This document shows positions 15,629 through 23,713 of a DNA stretch of 35,311 nt, piece by piece; positions within the stretch are counted from its first letter, which is position 1, and every line of letters begins with the position of its first letter. Both the position numbers and the translations under genes were made by a program. Below the pieces are notes generated by a model. It did no database searches and was not told where the DNA came from. It saw only the letters and a list, made by a program, of their open reading frames with translations. Origin of the DNA: Actinomadura kijaniata NBRC 14229 (GTDB taxonomy: Bacteria; Actinomycetota; Actinomycetes; Streptosporangiales; Streptosporangiaceae); contig NZ_BCQR01000131.1 of NCBI RefSeq assembly GCF_001552175.1, positions 1-35,311 on the forward strand, read 5' to 3'.

Positions 15629-16049
15629 ACGTCCGGCTGACGGCGTCGTTCAGGGCGTCGAGTTCCGCGCGGGCTTCGACCGGGCACAGCGGACGCAGCC
15701 GGGCCAGCGCCTTCAGCGTCTCGGTGTACTGCGCGCGGGCGCGTTTCAGCAGGTCACCGGCTGACTCGTCGGCGACGGCGATGGGGTGGGGGCGGCGCGC
15801 CTCCAGGATGAGCCGCGCGGTCACGCCGAACTCCAGCACCGCCGCCCGCGCCTGTTCGGTGACCTCCTCCAGCCGCTCCCGCCGGGCCCGCTCCTCGTCG
15901 GCGGCGCGCTGCGCGGCCTCGGCGGCCCGCTGCCGTTCGGCGCGGGCTTGCTCGGCGGCCAGGTTCTGCCGGGTGGTCAGGACCGTCACGACCCCGGTGA
16001 TCAGGACGCCCAGCAGGGCGGCGGCCGCCGCGATCAGTGCCGTCGCCAC
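15435..16049 (-). CDS. Membrane-anchored coiled-coil protein, linked to STAND NTPase
   Basis: A 204-residue protein with one N-terminal membrane helix (LIAAAAALLGVLITGVVTVL, residues 5-24) immediately followed by a coiled coil of about 45 residues rich in Ala/Glu/Arg, then a mostly helical domain containing the short motif RRILEGWRSVSD and a proline-rich tail. I recognise no named family. GTG 16049 has GGAGGG seven bases upstream and lies 16 bases inside the end of the STAND NTPase gene, so the two are translationally coupled; the protein may tether the NTPase to the membrane or act as its effector (inference). The last 194 bases are antisense to the MFS gene. Confidence 0.7.
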   Translation of the reverse strand: MATALIAAAAALLGVLITGVVTVLTTRQNLAAEQARAERQRAAEAAQRAADEERARRERLEEVTEQARAAVLEFGVTARLILEARRPHPIAVADESAGDLLKRARAQYTETLKALARLRPLCPVEARAELDALNDAVSRTFSHVQPGAAQDATAEETQRRILEGWRSVSDVVLPGPSPLVPAPRSEEPPNGPRPRRARPARSAE

Positions 16050-17968
16050 CGGCGTTCCCTCCGCTGGTCGGCCATCTCCACCACGCGCTCGGCGTCGGGC
16101 CGCTGGTGCGGTGGCAGCGGCGGGTCGTCGGCCGTCAGCGCCTGCCGCGCCAGCCCGGCGGCGCGTTCCGGCTCGCCCAGCCGCAGCAGGGCGCGGGCGC
16201 CGGTCAGCAGCACCGCGCCGCTCCTGGGGTCCCGGGCCACCGCCGCGCGCACGCCGCGCCGCGCGGCCTCGACGTCGCCGAGGGTGGCCTGCGCCAGCGC
16301 CCGGGTGGCCTCGTCGGCGGGGGCGAACGGCCCGGACCTGGTCTGCGAGTACTCGCGCAGGGCGCGTTCGGCGAACGTCCGGTCGTCGCTGTCGGCGAGC
16401 GTGGCGGCCAGCGCCCGCTGCGGCACCAACGGGTCGTCGGCGCGCCGCACGGCCTTGTCCAGCAGGCTCACCGCCTGGGTGCGCAGCCCCGCCTGCCTGA
16501 GGGCGATGCCCAGCCAGGTCTGCACGGCCGGGTTGTTGGGGTCGCGGTGGATCGCGTGCTCCAGCCACCGCACGGCCTCGTGCGGGTCTCCGGCGTCGAG
16601 GGCGACCCAGCCGCGCGCGGCCAGCAGCAGCACCGCCCTGGACCGGTCGCGGATCCGGTCGAACAGCAGGGAGGCGGCCTCGTAGTGCTGCTTGGCGTCG
16701 TCCGGCCGCCGCCGGAGCAGGGCGATCCCGCCGAGCAGCAGCTCGGCGTCGGCGGGGGTGCGGGGGAGCGTGGCGGGCAGTTTCGTGGCGCCCAGCGCGA
16801 GCCGTTCGGCTTGGCCGAAGTCGCCGGTGACGAACGTGGCGGCGGCGGCGTCCACCATGCCCTCGGCGGTGGGGGCGGCCCGTGGCCACCGGTCGGGGTC
16901 CAACGGCCGCAGCGCGTCCTCCAGCAGTGGATGCCGCAGCCGGTAGGGGCGTGCGCGGTCCTCCGTCCACCGGACCAGCAGGTGCCGGTCCTCCAACGCG
17001 TGCAGCACCGCCTCGGTGACGGCCCCCCGCCCTCCGCCTTCCGGCCGGTGCAGCCAGTCGGCCAGGTCGCGGCGTTCCACGTCGTGCTCGGCGGCGACGT
17101 CGGCCAGCGCCCGTTCGCCGAACGCGCGCAGCGCCCGCCTCGACTCGGCGGACAGTTCAGGCGCGGTGGGTGGGTCGTGGGGGTTCCACAGCCCGGCGCA
17201 CACCGTCTGCAACAGGACGGGGTCGACGTCGTCGCCCAGCCGCTCCAGCAGCTCGGACATCCACGGCACGTCGAACCGCCGCCCGGCCCCGCGCAGCGAC
17301 CCCCGTACCACCTCCCGGGCGGCGTCGGGCCGCAGCGGTCCCAGCGCGAATCGCGCGTACTCGACCTCCTCCAGCCGTTTGGCCACGCGCAGCACCGCGT
17401 CCAACTCGTCGGTCCGCACCACCACCAGCAGATGGGTCCGGGGCCGCTGGAGCAGCGCCGCGCACAGCTCCTCCAGGAAGAGTCTCCGGTGTCGGCGCAG
17501 CGGCCCGTCGCCCCGGCCGATCCGTTCGGCCTGGTCGATGGCCGCCAGCGTGGGCTGCGCCGTACCGCGCCGGTCGGCCCGCTCGTGGTGGCGCAGGAAC
17601 CCGGCCAGGGACGTGGCCGCCAGCCGCGCGGGCGACTCCTCGGGCGCCCAGGACTGCAACAAGGTGAGCAGGTAGGGGTTGGTCCGGGGGAGCGCGGCGA
17701 CGGGATCAGCGGCGGTGGACTCACCGGGGGGCAGCACGTGGGCGCCCTCGGCGCGCAGCGCGGGAACGAGCCCGGCGCGCAGCAGCGAGGTCTTGCCGGT
17801 CCCGGTGTCGCCGTGCAGGACGGTGAGCCGGTGGGAGCGCCACAGTCGGGCCACCTCTTCGATCGCGTCGCGGCGGCCGAAGAACATCCCCTGCTCGTGC
17901 ACGTCGAAGGGGCGCGGCCCGACGAACGGTCCGGAATGTCGCGAGGAAGGGGGAGAGGGTGCTGTCAT
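16034..17968 (-). CDS. STAND-type NTPase with C-terminal TPRs (nSTAND1-like)
   Basis: A 644-residue signalling ATPase. The N-terminus has the nSTAND signature PFVGPRPF..FFGRRDAIEEV (residues 14-39), P-loop GDTGTGKT with Lys59-Thr60, a Walker B-like LAAIDQAERI, a sensor region HLLVVVRTDEL and a winged-helix segment to about 350. From about 370 to the end are helical TPR-like pairs (for example AVRWLEHAIHRDPNNPAVQTWLGIAL). Family members sense a ligand through the repeats and oligomerise to activate an effector; many act in conflict or developmental signalling. It shares its strand with the downstream coiled-coil gene (16-base overlap) and lies 178 bp downstream of the FxsA-like precursor on the same strand. 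A link to the Fxs system is plausible but unproven. Confidence 0.85.
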   Translation of the reverse strand: MTAPSPPSSRHSGPFVGPRPFDVHEQGMFFGRRDAIEEVARLWRSHRLTVLHGDTGTGKTSLLRAGLVPALRAEGAHVLPPGESTAADPVAALPRTNPYLLTLLQSWAPEESPARLAATSLAGFLRHHERADRRGTAQPTLAAIDQAERIGRGDGPLRRHRRLFLEELCAALLQRPRTHLLVVVRTDELDAVLRVAKRLEEVEYARFALGPLRPDAAREVVRGSLRGAGRRFDVPWMSELLERLGDDVDPVLLQTVCAGLWNPHDPPTAPELSAESRRALRAFGERALADVAAEHDVERRDLADWLHRPEGGGRGAVTEAVLHALEDRHLLVRWTEDRARPYRLRHPLLEDALRPLDPDRWPRAAPTAEGMVDAAAATFVTGDFGQAERLALGATKLPATLPRTPADAELLLGGIALLRRRPDDAKQHYEAASLLFDRIRDRSRAVLLLAARGWVALDAGDPHEAVRWLEHAIHRDPNNPAVQTWLGIALRQAGLRTQAVSLLDKAVRRADDPLVPQRALAATLADSDDRTFAERALREYSQTRSGPFAPADEATRALAQATLGDVEAARRGVRAAVARDPRSGAVLLTGARALLRLGEPERAAGLARQALTADDPPLPPHQRPDAERVVEMADQRRERRWRRH

Positions 17969-18146
17969 GGGGACGGCTCTCGGTCACCGGGAATGGTGTC
18001 GTTCAAAGGGGCGGGAATCGGCGCAGGACTGTATTCCGCGAACGCCCCCGGCGCGTTCCCCTGGTTCTGCGATGATACGGCTCCCGCCGTTCGGCCGTGC
18101 CGCGACCCGCCATCCGACCGGTTCCGGCCGTCGGCGCACGGACCCG

Positions 18147-18314
18147 TTACGAGCTCTCGAAACTTGAGGTCACCTCCGTCTCGCCGGGGGACGGGTCGAG
18201 CACCTCGCGCAACGCCCGCGCGATGACGCCGTCGTCAAGATCGTCCAGGTCGTGGAGGGAGAGGCCGGAGATGTCGACAAGGCCGGTGGCCGGTACGGCG
18301 GTCTGCTCTGGCAT
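18147..18314 (-). CDS. fxsA: FxSxx-COOH-type precursor peptide (FxsA-like)
   Basis: A 55-residue peptide. Residues 11-39 carry the family core LVDISGLSLHDLDDL..VIARALREVL, which I recognise from FxSxx-COOH proteins, the substrates of FxsB radical SAM enzymes that join the Phe ring to the Ser side of an F-x-S motif (a three-residue cyclophane). The C-terminus reads SSFESS: Phe52-Glu53-Ser54 fits F-x-S, but only one residue follows Ser54 where the family has two. The ATG is certain: GAGGAG lies five bases upstream. The gene is divergent from fxsT with 218 bp between starts. The modifying enzymes are encoded 4 kb away on the same strand. Too short for confident automated calling and likely to be missed. 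Confidence 0.85.
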   Translation of the reverse strand: MPEQTAVPATGLVDISGLSLHDLDDLDDGVIARALREVLDPSPGETEVTSSFESS

Positions 18315-18532
18315 ACGCGCTCCTCGTGCGCCGTCATCTGCCTTCGATGGTCGCGTGCCGGTGCCGCCGCTGGCAATAGCGTGACCGCCATTCCAATATT
18401 CGGTGGCCCGGAAATGGCCGGAAAAGCAGCCGGAATTCGGGAGTGGCAAAGCGGCCTGTCCGAGGTCCGAAAGAACGCTTATTGTCTTTACCCTGGCGAT
18501 TGATATCACGCCGGTACCGGGAGGCGGGTCGC
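18315..18532. promoter_or_regulatory. fxsA/fxsT divergent regulatory region
   Basis: This 218-bp gap is less GC-rich than its surroundings. It holds three CCGGAA copies at 18408, 18418 and 18430, roughly one helical turn apart, suggesting an activator or repressor site. For fxsT a candidate promoter is TTGTCT (18482-18487), 16-bp spacer, TATCAC (18504-18509). No clear promoter was found for fxsA. Confidence 0.4.
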
Positions 18533-21082
18533 GTGACGAGTGCGGAACCGACAGCACGGCGTTCCTCGGCGGTCCCCAGGATCTGGGGCCGGGTGCCACC
18601 GAAGAACAAGAACTTCACCGGCCGAGAGGAACTGCTGACGCGGCTACGGTCGGCGATCACCGGTGGCGGAGGCGACCAGGTCACCGCCGTTGTCCCGCAC
18701 GCGCTGCACGGCCTGGGCGGGGTCGGCAAGACCCAGCTGGCGGTCGAGTACACCTACCGCTACCGCTCCGAGTACGACCTGGTGTGGTGGATCCCCGCCG
18801 AGCAGCCCGGGCTGGCGCGCTCGACGCTGGCCCAGCTCGCCTTGGAGGCGCCCGACCTGGACGTGCCGGACCCGGCCACGCGCGGCGTCGAGGAGGCCGC
18901 CGACCGGGTGCTGAACGCGCTGCGCCGTGGCGAGCCCTACGACCGCTGGCTGCTGATCTTCGACAACGCCGACGAGCCCGAGGAGATCAACGACATCCTG
19001 CCGCGCGGCGGCCCCGGCCATGTGCTGGTCACCTCGCGCAACCACCGCTGGGACAGCGTCGTGGAGACGCTGCCGGTGGACGTGTTCTCCCGGGAGGAGA
19101 GTGTGGCGTTCCTGCTCAAGCGGGTGCGCCGGGGGCTCACCGGGCGGGACGCCGACCGGCTCGCCGAGGCGCTGGGCGACCTGCCGCTGGCGCTGGAGCA
19201 GGCCGGGGCGTTGCAGGCCGAGACCGGCATGTCGGCGGAGGAGTACCTGCGGCTGCTGGAGGAGCACACCGGCCAGGTCCTCGACGAGGGCAAGCCCAGC
19301 GAGTACCCGCTGTCGATGACGGCGGCGTGGACGCTGTCGGTGTCGAACCTGCGGCAGCGCCGCCCCGAGGCGATGGAACTGCTGCGCTGCTGCGCCTTCT
19401 TCGGACCGGAGCCGATTCCGCGCCAGGTGTTCGCCCGGACCGACGACCCGGCCGTGCGGCCGGAGCTGCGCGCGCTGCTGAACACCCCGCTCGGGCTCAG
19501 CAAGGCCATCAGCGAACTGGGGCGCTACGCCCTCGTGCGGATCGACGAGGGCCGCAACATCCAGGTGCACCGGCTGATCCAGGCGCTGCTGCGCGAGGAA
19601 TCGCCGGACGAACAACGGGCCCTCATCCGCGCCGAGGTGCACGCGCTGCTGGCCGCGTTCGCCCCGAAGGACCCCTTCAACGCGGAGAACTGGCCACGCT
19701 ACTCCGAACTGCTGGCCCACGTCCTCCCCTCCCGGGCCCTGGAGAGCGACGTCCCGAAGGTGCGGGCGTTCGTGCTGGACGCGCTGAGCTACCTGTCCAG
19801 CTCGGGCAGCTACCGGTCGGCCAACCGGTACGTCGACACGGTGATCAGGACGTGGACGCGGGACAACACCGGCCCGCCGGATCTGGACGTGCTCAGGGCC
19901 CGGAGCGTTCAGGGCAACCTGCGTCGCGAGATGGGCCAGTACGAGGACGCCTACCAGCTCGACGTCAGCACGCTGGAGCAGTTGCACGCGACGGTCGGCC
20001 CCGAACACGAGTACACGCTGACCCTGCAGAACAGCATCGGAGCCGACCTACGGGCGCGTGGCGACTTCGTGGAGGCGCGCGAGCACGACGAACGGTCGCT
20101 GGATCTGCACCGGCAGGTGCTGGGCGCCGACAACCTGCGCACACTGCGGGCGATGAACAGCCTGGCCCTCGACTACGCCCTCACCAGCCACTACCCCCGG
20201 TCGAGGGAGTTGCAGGAGGAGGCGTTCGAACGACTGCTGGGGCTCGACCCCGACATCCCCCCGGTCACCCGGGTGGTCTTCTGGAACGGCCTGGCCCGCT
20301 CGGTCCGGCTGTGCGGCGACTACGTCTCGGCGGGCGACGTGGGCACCGACGTGTACTCCTTCGCCAGGCAGATGGGCACCGACCACCCGTGGGCCCTGCG
20401 CGCCGCCCGGGACCTGGCCATCGCCCGGCTGCGGGCCGGAGAGGTCGACGACGCCCTGGAGCTGGCCGAGGACGTCCACGGCCGCTGTGTCCGGCAGTTC
20501 GGGCTGGACAACCCCGACACCCTCGCCTCCGCCGTCAACCTGTCCAACGTCATGCGCACCATGGGCCGCCCGCAGGACGCGCTGACCCTGGTCCGCGACA
20601 CCATGGACCGCTACCAGCGGATGTACGGTGAACGGCACCCCTTCTTCCACGGGTGCGCCGCCAACGTCGCGGTCCTGCACCGCGTGCTGGGCGACCCGGA
20701 GGCGGCCCGCCGTGTGAACGAGCGGGCGCTGGCGGGTCTGGAGGCCAAGCTCGGCCGCGACCACCACTACAGCCTCACCGTCGCCGTGAACCTGACCACC
20801 GACCTGGCCACGCTGGGCGAGCTGGAGTCGGCCGCCCGGCTCGGCCGCGGCACGCTGCGGCGGCTGCGCGCGGTGCTCGGGCCGGACCATCCGACGACGC
20901 TGGCGAGCGCGGCGAACCTGTCGGTCAACCTGCTGGCGTACGGGCTGAAGGACGAGGCCGAGTCGCTGCACGCCGACACCCTCGACCGGTACGCGCGGAC
21001 GCTGACCACCGAGCACCGGGACGCCGAGGTCTTCCTGGAGGGACGCCACCTGGACTGCGACTTCGACCCGCCGTCGATCTAG
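18533..21082 (+). CDS. fxsT: FxSxx-COOH system NB-ARC/tetratricopeptide protein (FxsT)
   Basis: An 849-residue STAND ATPase. Residues 22-30 give the NFTGREELL entry motif; NB-ARC follows with P-loop GLGGVGKT (Lys66, Thr67), Walker B WLLIFDNADEP, LVTSRN and the GLPL-type GDLPLALEQAGA. A winged-helix region leads to about ten TPR units from roughly 400 to 825, several with the kinesin-light-chain-like pattern (GPEHEYTLTLQNSIGADLR, GPDHPTTLASAANLSVNLL). The family is the TPR partner of FxSxx-COOH clusters; its exact job is unknown, but a sensor or platform that reads the modified peptide is likely. GTG 18533 has GGGAGG eight bases upstream. It is divergent from fxsA and converges on the HExxH gene with an 18-bp gap. 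Confidence 0.88.
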   Translation: MTSAEPTARRSSAVPRIWGRVPPKNKNFTGREELLTRLRSAITGGGGDQVTAVVPHALHGLGGVGKTQLAVEYTYRYRSEYDLVWWIPAEQPGLARSTLAQLALEAPDLDVPDPATRGVEEAADRVLNALRRGEPYDRWLLIFDNADEPEEINDILPRGGPGHVLVTSRNHRWDSVVETLPVDVFSREESVAFLLKRVRRGLTGRDADRLAEALGDLPLALEQAGALQAETGMSAEEYLRLLEEHTGQVLDEGKPSEYPLSMTAAWTLSVSNLRQRRPEAMELLRCCAFFGPEPIPRQVFARTDDPAVRPELRALLNTPLGLSKAISELGRYALVRIDEGRNIQVHRLIQALLREESPDEQRALIRAEVHALLAAFAPKDPFNAENWPRYSELLAHVLPSRALESDVPKVRAFVLDALSYLSSSGSYRSANRYVDTVIRTWTRDNTGPPDLDVLRARSVQGNLRREMGQYEDAYQLDVSTLEQLHATVGPEHEYTLTLQNSIGADLRARGDFVEAREHDERSLDLHRQVLGADNLRTLRAMNSLALDYALTSHYPRSRELQEEAFERLLGLDPDIPPVTRVVFWNGLARSVRLCGDYVSAGDVGTDVYSFARQMGTDHPWALRAARDLAIARLRAGEVDDALELAEDVHGRCVRQFGLDNPDTLASAVNLSNVMRTMGRPQDALTLVRDTMDRYQRMYGERHPFFHGCAANVAVLHRVLGDPEAARRVNERALAGLEAKLGRDHHYSLTVAVNLTTDLATLGELESAARLGRGTLRRLRAVLGPDHPTTLASAANLSVNLLAYGLKDEAESLHADTLDRYARTLTTEHRDAEVFLEGRHLDCDFDPPSI

Positions 21083-21100
21083 GGCATCCGCCGGAGAGGG

Positions 21101-22423
21101 CTAGAGCGTTCGCTGGAGGGGCGGGAGGGGGCCGTTGCGGTCCTTCCAGGCCGCCAGGTGGTGGGCCTCGGCCGCGTGGGCCTCGGCCAGCGCGGCGGGT
21201 GGTACCGGCTCGGTCGCCCAGTCCTCCAGGGTGCGGGTCATGCCCGCCACGAACTCCCGGCCCCGTGGTGTGAGCCCGTCGGTGGCGGACAGGGTGCGGC
21301 ACACCCACAGGGCGGCGTCGCGCCATCGGGCGAAGCTGGCGTGCGCGTGGGTCGCCAGGTCGCCGCTCTCGTGCTGCCGCTGCCTGCGCCAGAAACCGGC
21401 GATGCCCAGGTGGGCGTACGCGCCCTGGAGCAGGCCCGCGACCGGGCGTGGGTCGTCGCGCCACGGGGCGCGGTAGCGGGACCCGTCGTCGGGCAGCGTC
21501 AGCCGCACCGCGTCCAGCAGGCCGGTCAGCTTGACGTGCTGCACCTCGTGCGCGAACGTGACCGCGAAGAAGTGACGGTGCGGCGGCGTCGACAGCGCGA
21601 TCGCGCCGAACGCGTGCTGGGTGGTCGCGCTGGACCGCCCTCCCGGCGGCACCGGGATCGGGCTGAGGGTGCGCACGAGCGCCGCGGTCTCCGCGCAGAT
21701 CGTCCAGTGTCGGGGAACCAGCAGTTCCCACGCTCCGCGCAGGGTGGTCCGCCAACGTTCCGCCTCCGGCTCCGACAGCCGGTCGTCGCGGCGGGCGGTG
21801 CCGGGCATCCGGTACGGGTCGTGGTCGTCCAGCAGCAGGTCCAGGCGGCGGCCCCCGCTCTCGGCGGTCAGCCGGCGCAGCGCGTGCCAGCCGGGCGCGT
21901 CGCGGTGCGGGTCGGCCGGGACGGCGACGGAGACGTCGCCGCCGCTCACCGTCGCGCCGCGCGGGTCGACCCGCACCCGCGCCGTGGTCGCGCCGGGCAG
22001 CAGCGCGCGCCCCAGCGACGGCAGCGTCACCGCGCCGTCCCGCACCGGCACCTCGATCTCGGCCGGGAACCGGGCGCGGACCGCGGCGGCGGCCGCGAGC
22101 GCGGCCATCCCGGCGGCCCGGGGGTCGTCGGGGCGGTCGTTCTCCAGGGCCCGGGCGGTGCGCCACGCCCACACCCCGACGGTCGGGTACCGCAGCACGC
22201 GGTCGGCGGCGTCCCGGTCGTTCTTCTGGACCTCCTTGAGGAGGTCGTAGGCGGGCGCGGTGCGCGGGGCCAGGCCGCGGACGTGGCGGACCAGCAGCAG
22301 GTGCTTGCCGTACTGGACGGCGTTCAGCAGGTCGAGGGCGGCGGGCCCGCCGGAGCCCGCCGCGAGCGCGCGCAGGATCTCGTCGGGCACCGTGCGCGCG
22401 GATGCCGGGTGGAGCGACGTCAT
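21101..22423 (-). CDS. HExxH-motif RiPP-modifying enzyme (aKG-HExxH peptide beta-hydroxylase type)
   Basis: A 440-residue protein of the mod_HExxH family that accompanies or is fused to FxsB. The helix FAVTFAHEVQH contains His292-Glu293-x-x-His296; the family is now understood as iron and alpha-ketoglutarate-dependent peptide beta-hydroxylases rather than proteases, although a zinc protease was the earlier guess. The N-terminus (LDLLNAVQYGKHLLLVRHV) is a helical region typical of the family. The ATG at 22423 overlaps the FxsB stop (ATGA), so the two are translationally coupled and made together. The likely substrate is the FxsA peptide. It converges with fxsT. Confidence 0.85.
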   Translation of the reverse strand: MTSLHPASARTVPDEILRALAAGSGGPAALDLLNAVQYGKHLLLVRHVRGLAPRTAPAYDLLKEVQKNDRDAADRVLRYPTVGVWAWRTARALENDRPDDPRAAGMAALAAAAAVRARFPAEIEVPVRDGAVTLPSLGRALLPGATTARVRVDPRGATVSGGDVSVAVPADPHRDAPGWHALRRLTAESGGRRLDLLLDDHDPYRMPGTARRDDRLSEPEAERWRTTLRGAWELLVPRHWTICAETAALVRTLSPIPVPPGGRSSATTQHAFGAIALSTPPHRHFFAVTFAHEVQHVKLTGLLDAVRLTLPDDGSRYRAPWRDDPRPVAGLLQGAYAHLGIAGFWRRQRQHESGDLATHAHASFARWRDAALWVCRTLSATDGLTPRGREFVAGMTRTLEDWATEPVPPAALAEAHAAEAHHLAAWKDRNGPLPPLQRTL

Positions 22424-23691
22424 CGCCCGCCTTTCCGCAGCGCGGCCACGTCGCGGGCCACGGCCGCGTGGATGTGGGTGATCAGCCGGTAGAGGTCGGG
22501 GCAGTACACCGACGGGTTGCGGAAGCCGCTGCCCGCCCGGTGCCGGTGCGGGTAGAGACCGCCGCCGCACACCGGGTGCAGCGCGCAGGCCGTGCAGCGT
22601 TCCGACAGGGCGCGCACGCCGATCTGCCGGGCGACGACCGGCGGCAGCAGCAGCGCGGCGTCGAACGCGTCGCGCAGCACGTGCAGCGGCGTCGCGGCGG
22701 CCCCGTCGTAGGCGGCCTTGAGCGAGTCCACCTGCTCCAGCGACCCGTCGGTCTCCACCACCACCATCGCGGCGGGCGACAGCCCGACCGACTCGGTGCG
22801 CGAGGGACGGCCCAGCAGCAGCCGGATGATCTCGCCGAACATCCGGACGCGGGTCTCGCGGACCGGCGCGCGGTACCAGCGGTCGAACACCGCCGCCAGC
22901 CAGTCGCCGTAGGGGCTGGCCGGATCGCCGGGGAGGCGGCCCGGCGGCGGGGTGTCCCAGGTGCCGTGCGGCAGGTGGAAGTCCACCATGGGCGGGTCGA
23001 ACGCCAGCAGCGCCTCGTAGGTGGCGACCGGGTCGTTGCGCAGGTCGATCGTGCACAGCAGGCCGCCGAACAGGTGCCGGTAGCGGGGCGCGGTCAGCCG
23101 TTCCAGCCCGGCCCGCACGTCGGCGTGGCTGCCCCGGCCGCCCTTGCGGCGGCGGTGCCGGTCGTGCCCGGCCTCGTCGCCGTCGAGGCTGACGCCGACC
23201 CGCACGTCGAACTCCGCCAGCAGCTCCAGGAACGGCGTGTCCAGCAGGGTGCCGTTGGTCTGGATCCGCAGCGCGCACTCGACGCCGCCGGGGACCGCCG
23301 CGCGCAGCGTCGCCAGGGTGTGGCGCAGGTGGTCCACGCCCGCCAGCAGCGGCTCGCCGCCGTGCAGGATGATGTCGACCGAGGTCAGGCCGTGGTCGCG
23401 GATGTGCTCGGCGATGCGGGCGGCGGTGCGCTCCACCACCGGCCGGGACATCCGGCGCGGCCGGGTGCGCCAGCCCTGGTCGGCCATCTCGTACAGGTAG
23501 CAGTAGTCACACGCCAGGTTGCAGTGGCCGTGCACCTTGACGATGAACTGCCGGAACGCCGTCGGCCGCCAGCCCTCCTCCAGCAGCGCGCCGACGTCGA
23601 GGTTCGCGGGCCACTCGGTCCCGGTCTGGGACTCGGACCCGACGTCGATGGCCACGCCGACCAGCTCCCCGATGAGATCCGAGCGCGGCAC
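22420..23691 (-). CDS. fxsB: FxsB-type radical SAM/SPASM cyclophane synthase
   Basis: A 423-residue enzyme. The CNLACDYCY motif (Cys57, Cys61, Cys64 from this start) binds the SAM-cleaving 4Fe-4S cluster; HGGEPLL and QTNGTLL follow as usual; the C-terminus has SPASM-type cysteines in RCTACALHPVCGGG and SVYCPDL for auxiliary clusters. The sequence from RQFIVKVHGHCNLACDYCY to FRNPSVYCPDLYRLI matches FxsB throughout, so the reaction is probably C-C bond formation between the Phe ring and the Ser beta-carbon in F-x-S. The start is uncertain: GTG 23691 is chosen, but a TTG at 23742 in the same frame would overlap the methyltransferase by 29 bases. It couples to the HExxH gene by ATGA. Confidence 0.9.
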   Translation of the reverse strand: MPRSDLIGELVGVAIDVGSESQTGTEWPANLDVGALLEEGWRPTAFRQFIVKVHGHCNLACDYCYLYEMADQGWRTRPRRMSRPVVERTAARIAEHIRDHGLTSVDIILHGGEPLLAGVDHLRHTLATLRAAVPGGVECALRIQTNGTLLDTPFLELLAEFDVRVGVSLDGDEAGHDRHRRRKGGRGSHADVRAGLERLTAPRYRHLFGGLLCTIDLRNDPVATYEALLAFDPPMVDFHLPHGTWDTPPPGRLPGDPASPYGDWLAAVFDRWYRAPVRETRVRMFGEIIRLLLGRPSRTESVGLSPAAMVVVETDGSLEQVDSLKAAYDGAAATPLHVLRDAFDAALLLPPVVARQIGVRALSERCTACALHPVCGGGLYPHRHRAGSGFRNPSVYCPDLYRLITHIHAAVARDVAALRKGGR

Positions 23692-23713
23692 TGCGCGGGG
23701 TGATTGTCGCTGA

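Noticed and set aside
16037..18226. Long plus-strand frame opposite the STAND NTPase
   Set aside because: It is a shadow of the conserved P-loop/TPR gene; composition is Gln/Pro/Gly/Val-rich without any motif.
21536..21550. HExxH motif as evidence of a zinc protease
   Set aside because: In this family, linked to FxsB, the motif is now assigned to iron/alpha-ketoglutarate hydroxylases; I kept the protease reading only as an older alternative.
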